Part shown: positions 13,222 to 13,304 of the stretch, one piece after another
Numbering within the stretch: position 1 is the stretch's first letter
Layout: each line of letters begins with the position of its first letter
NCBI GenBank assembly: GCA_031282385.1
Contig: JAITDV010000410.1
Coordinates: forward strand, 1-13,304
Length of the DNA stretch: 13,304 bases
DNA from: Planctomycetaceae bacterium
GTDB taxonomy: Bacteria > Planctomycetota > Planctomycetia > Pirellulales > Thermoguttaceae
Direction: 5' to 3'
Translations under genes and position numbers: made by a program
The notes under the pieces: model-generated
Told to the model about the DNA's origin: nothing
Databases searched by the model: none
The model's input: the letters and a program-made list of their open reading frames with translations, nothing else

Positions 13222-13304
13222 ATGAAAATTGTAATTACGTGTTTTGTGTTATTTTTTTCCACGACCTGTTGTTTTGCGGCGGAGCCGGTTTATTTGGACA
13301 GTAT
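13222..13304 (+). CDS. Secreted protein, N-terminal fragment
   Basis: The frame begins at the ATG at 13222 and runs off the window after 27 codons. The product starts MKIVITCFVLFFSTTCCFAA and continues EPVYLDS. It is a plain signal peptide, with cleavage likely after CFA or CFAA. The mature protein is not visible, so no function can be given. No Shine-Dalgarno precedes it. Confidence 0.6.
   Translation, partial: MKIVITCFVLFFSTTCCFAAEPVYLDS

Noticed and set aside
1..13304. tRNA, rRNA or riboswitch genes
   Set aside because: No cloverleaf with a T-loop GTTC/CCA context, no rRNA-like stretch and no riboswitch core was seen. The GTTCG within the repeat ends is part of the inverted terminus, not a T-loop.

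Overview
The window looks like a low-GC member of the Planctomycetes, probably Pirellulales-related; this is an inference. The secreted 657-residue protein at 2796-4769 resembles a family I associate only with planctomycetes. A HemX/CcsA-type membrane protein and a squalene/phytoene synthase fit that group. Leaders are A-rich and almost always lack a Shine-Dalgarno sequence. The intergenic gaps are large and AT-rich.

Layout: 1-167 (-), start of a PLD-fold helicase-like protein cut by the window edge. 715-1995 (-), membrane-anchored thioredoxin-fold plus CAP-like protein. 2796-4769 (+), secreted planctomycete protein. 5006-6229 (-), RecF/SMC-like AAA ATPase with altered catalytic motifs. 6841-8004 (+), PLP-dependent cystathionine enzyme. 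8442-8876 (+), YbgC-type thioesterase. 9269-10315 (+), HemX/CcsA-like membrane protein. 10323-11582 (+), proA. 11935-13017 (+), squalene/phytoene synthase. 13222-13304 (+), start of a secreted protein cut by the edge. The genes do not form one pathway. Sulfur amino acid, proline, isoprenoid and cytochrome/heme functions sit side by side as mostly single-gene units, so this is ordinary chromosome rather than a cassette or defence island.

The striking part lies between the genes. Nine recognisable copies, plus at least two decayed ones, of a palindromic element of about 100 bp occupy nearly every gap. Each has inverted ends of the type AACTGTTCGTACT...AGTACGAACAGTT, a central hairpin GCCTGCTT...AAGCAGGC followed by TTTT, and in most copies a TA on both sides. 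This is the architecture of a non-autonomous MITE of IS630/Tc1-mariner type. No transposase is present in the window. Copy 7 lies inside the end of the HemX/CcsA-like gene and supplies its last 48 codons. Copy 8 is nested in a larger, 332-bp inverted repeat that fills the whole gap between proA and the squalene synthase gene. Further unrelated palindromes lie at 469-547, 4919-4969 and 8223-8384, so nearly every gap is built from foldback DNA.
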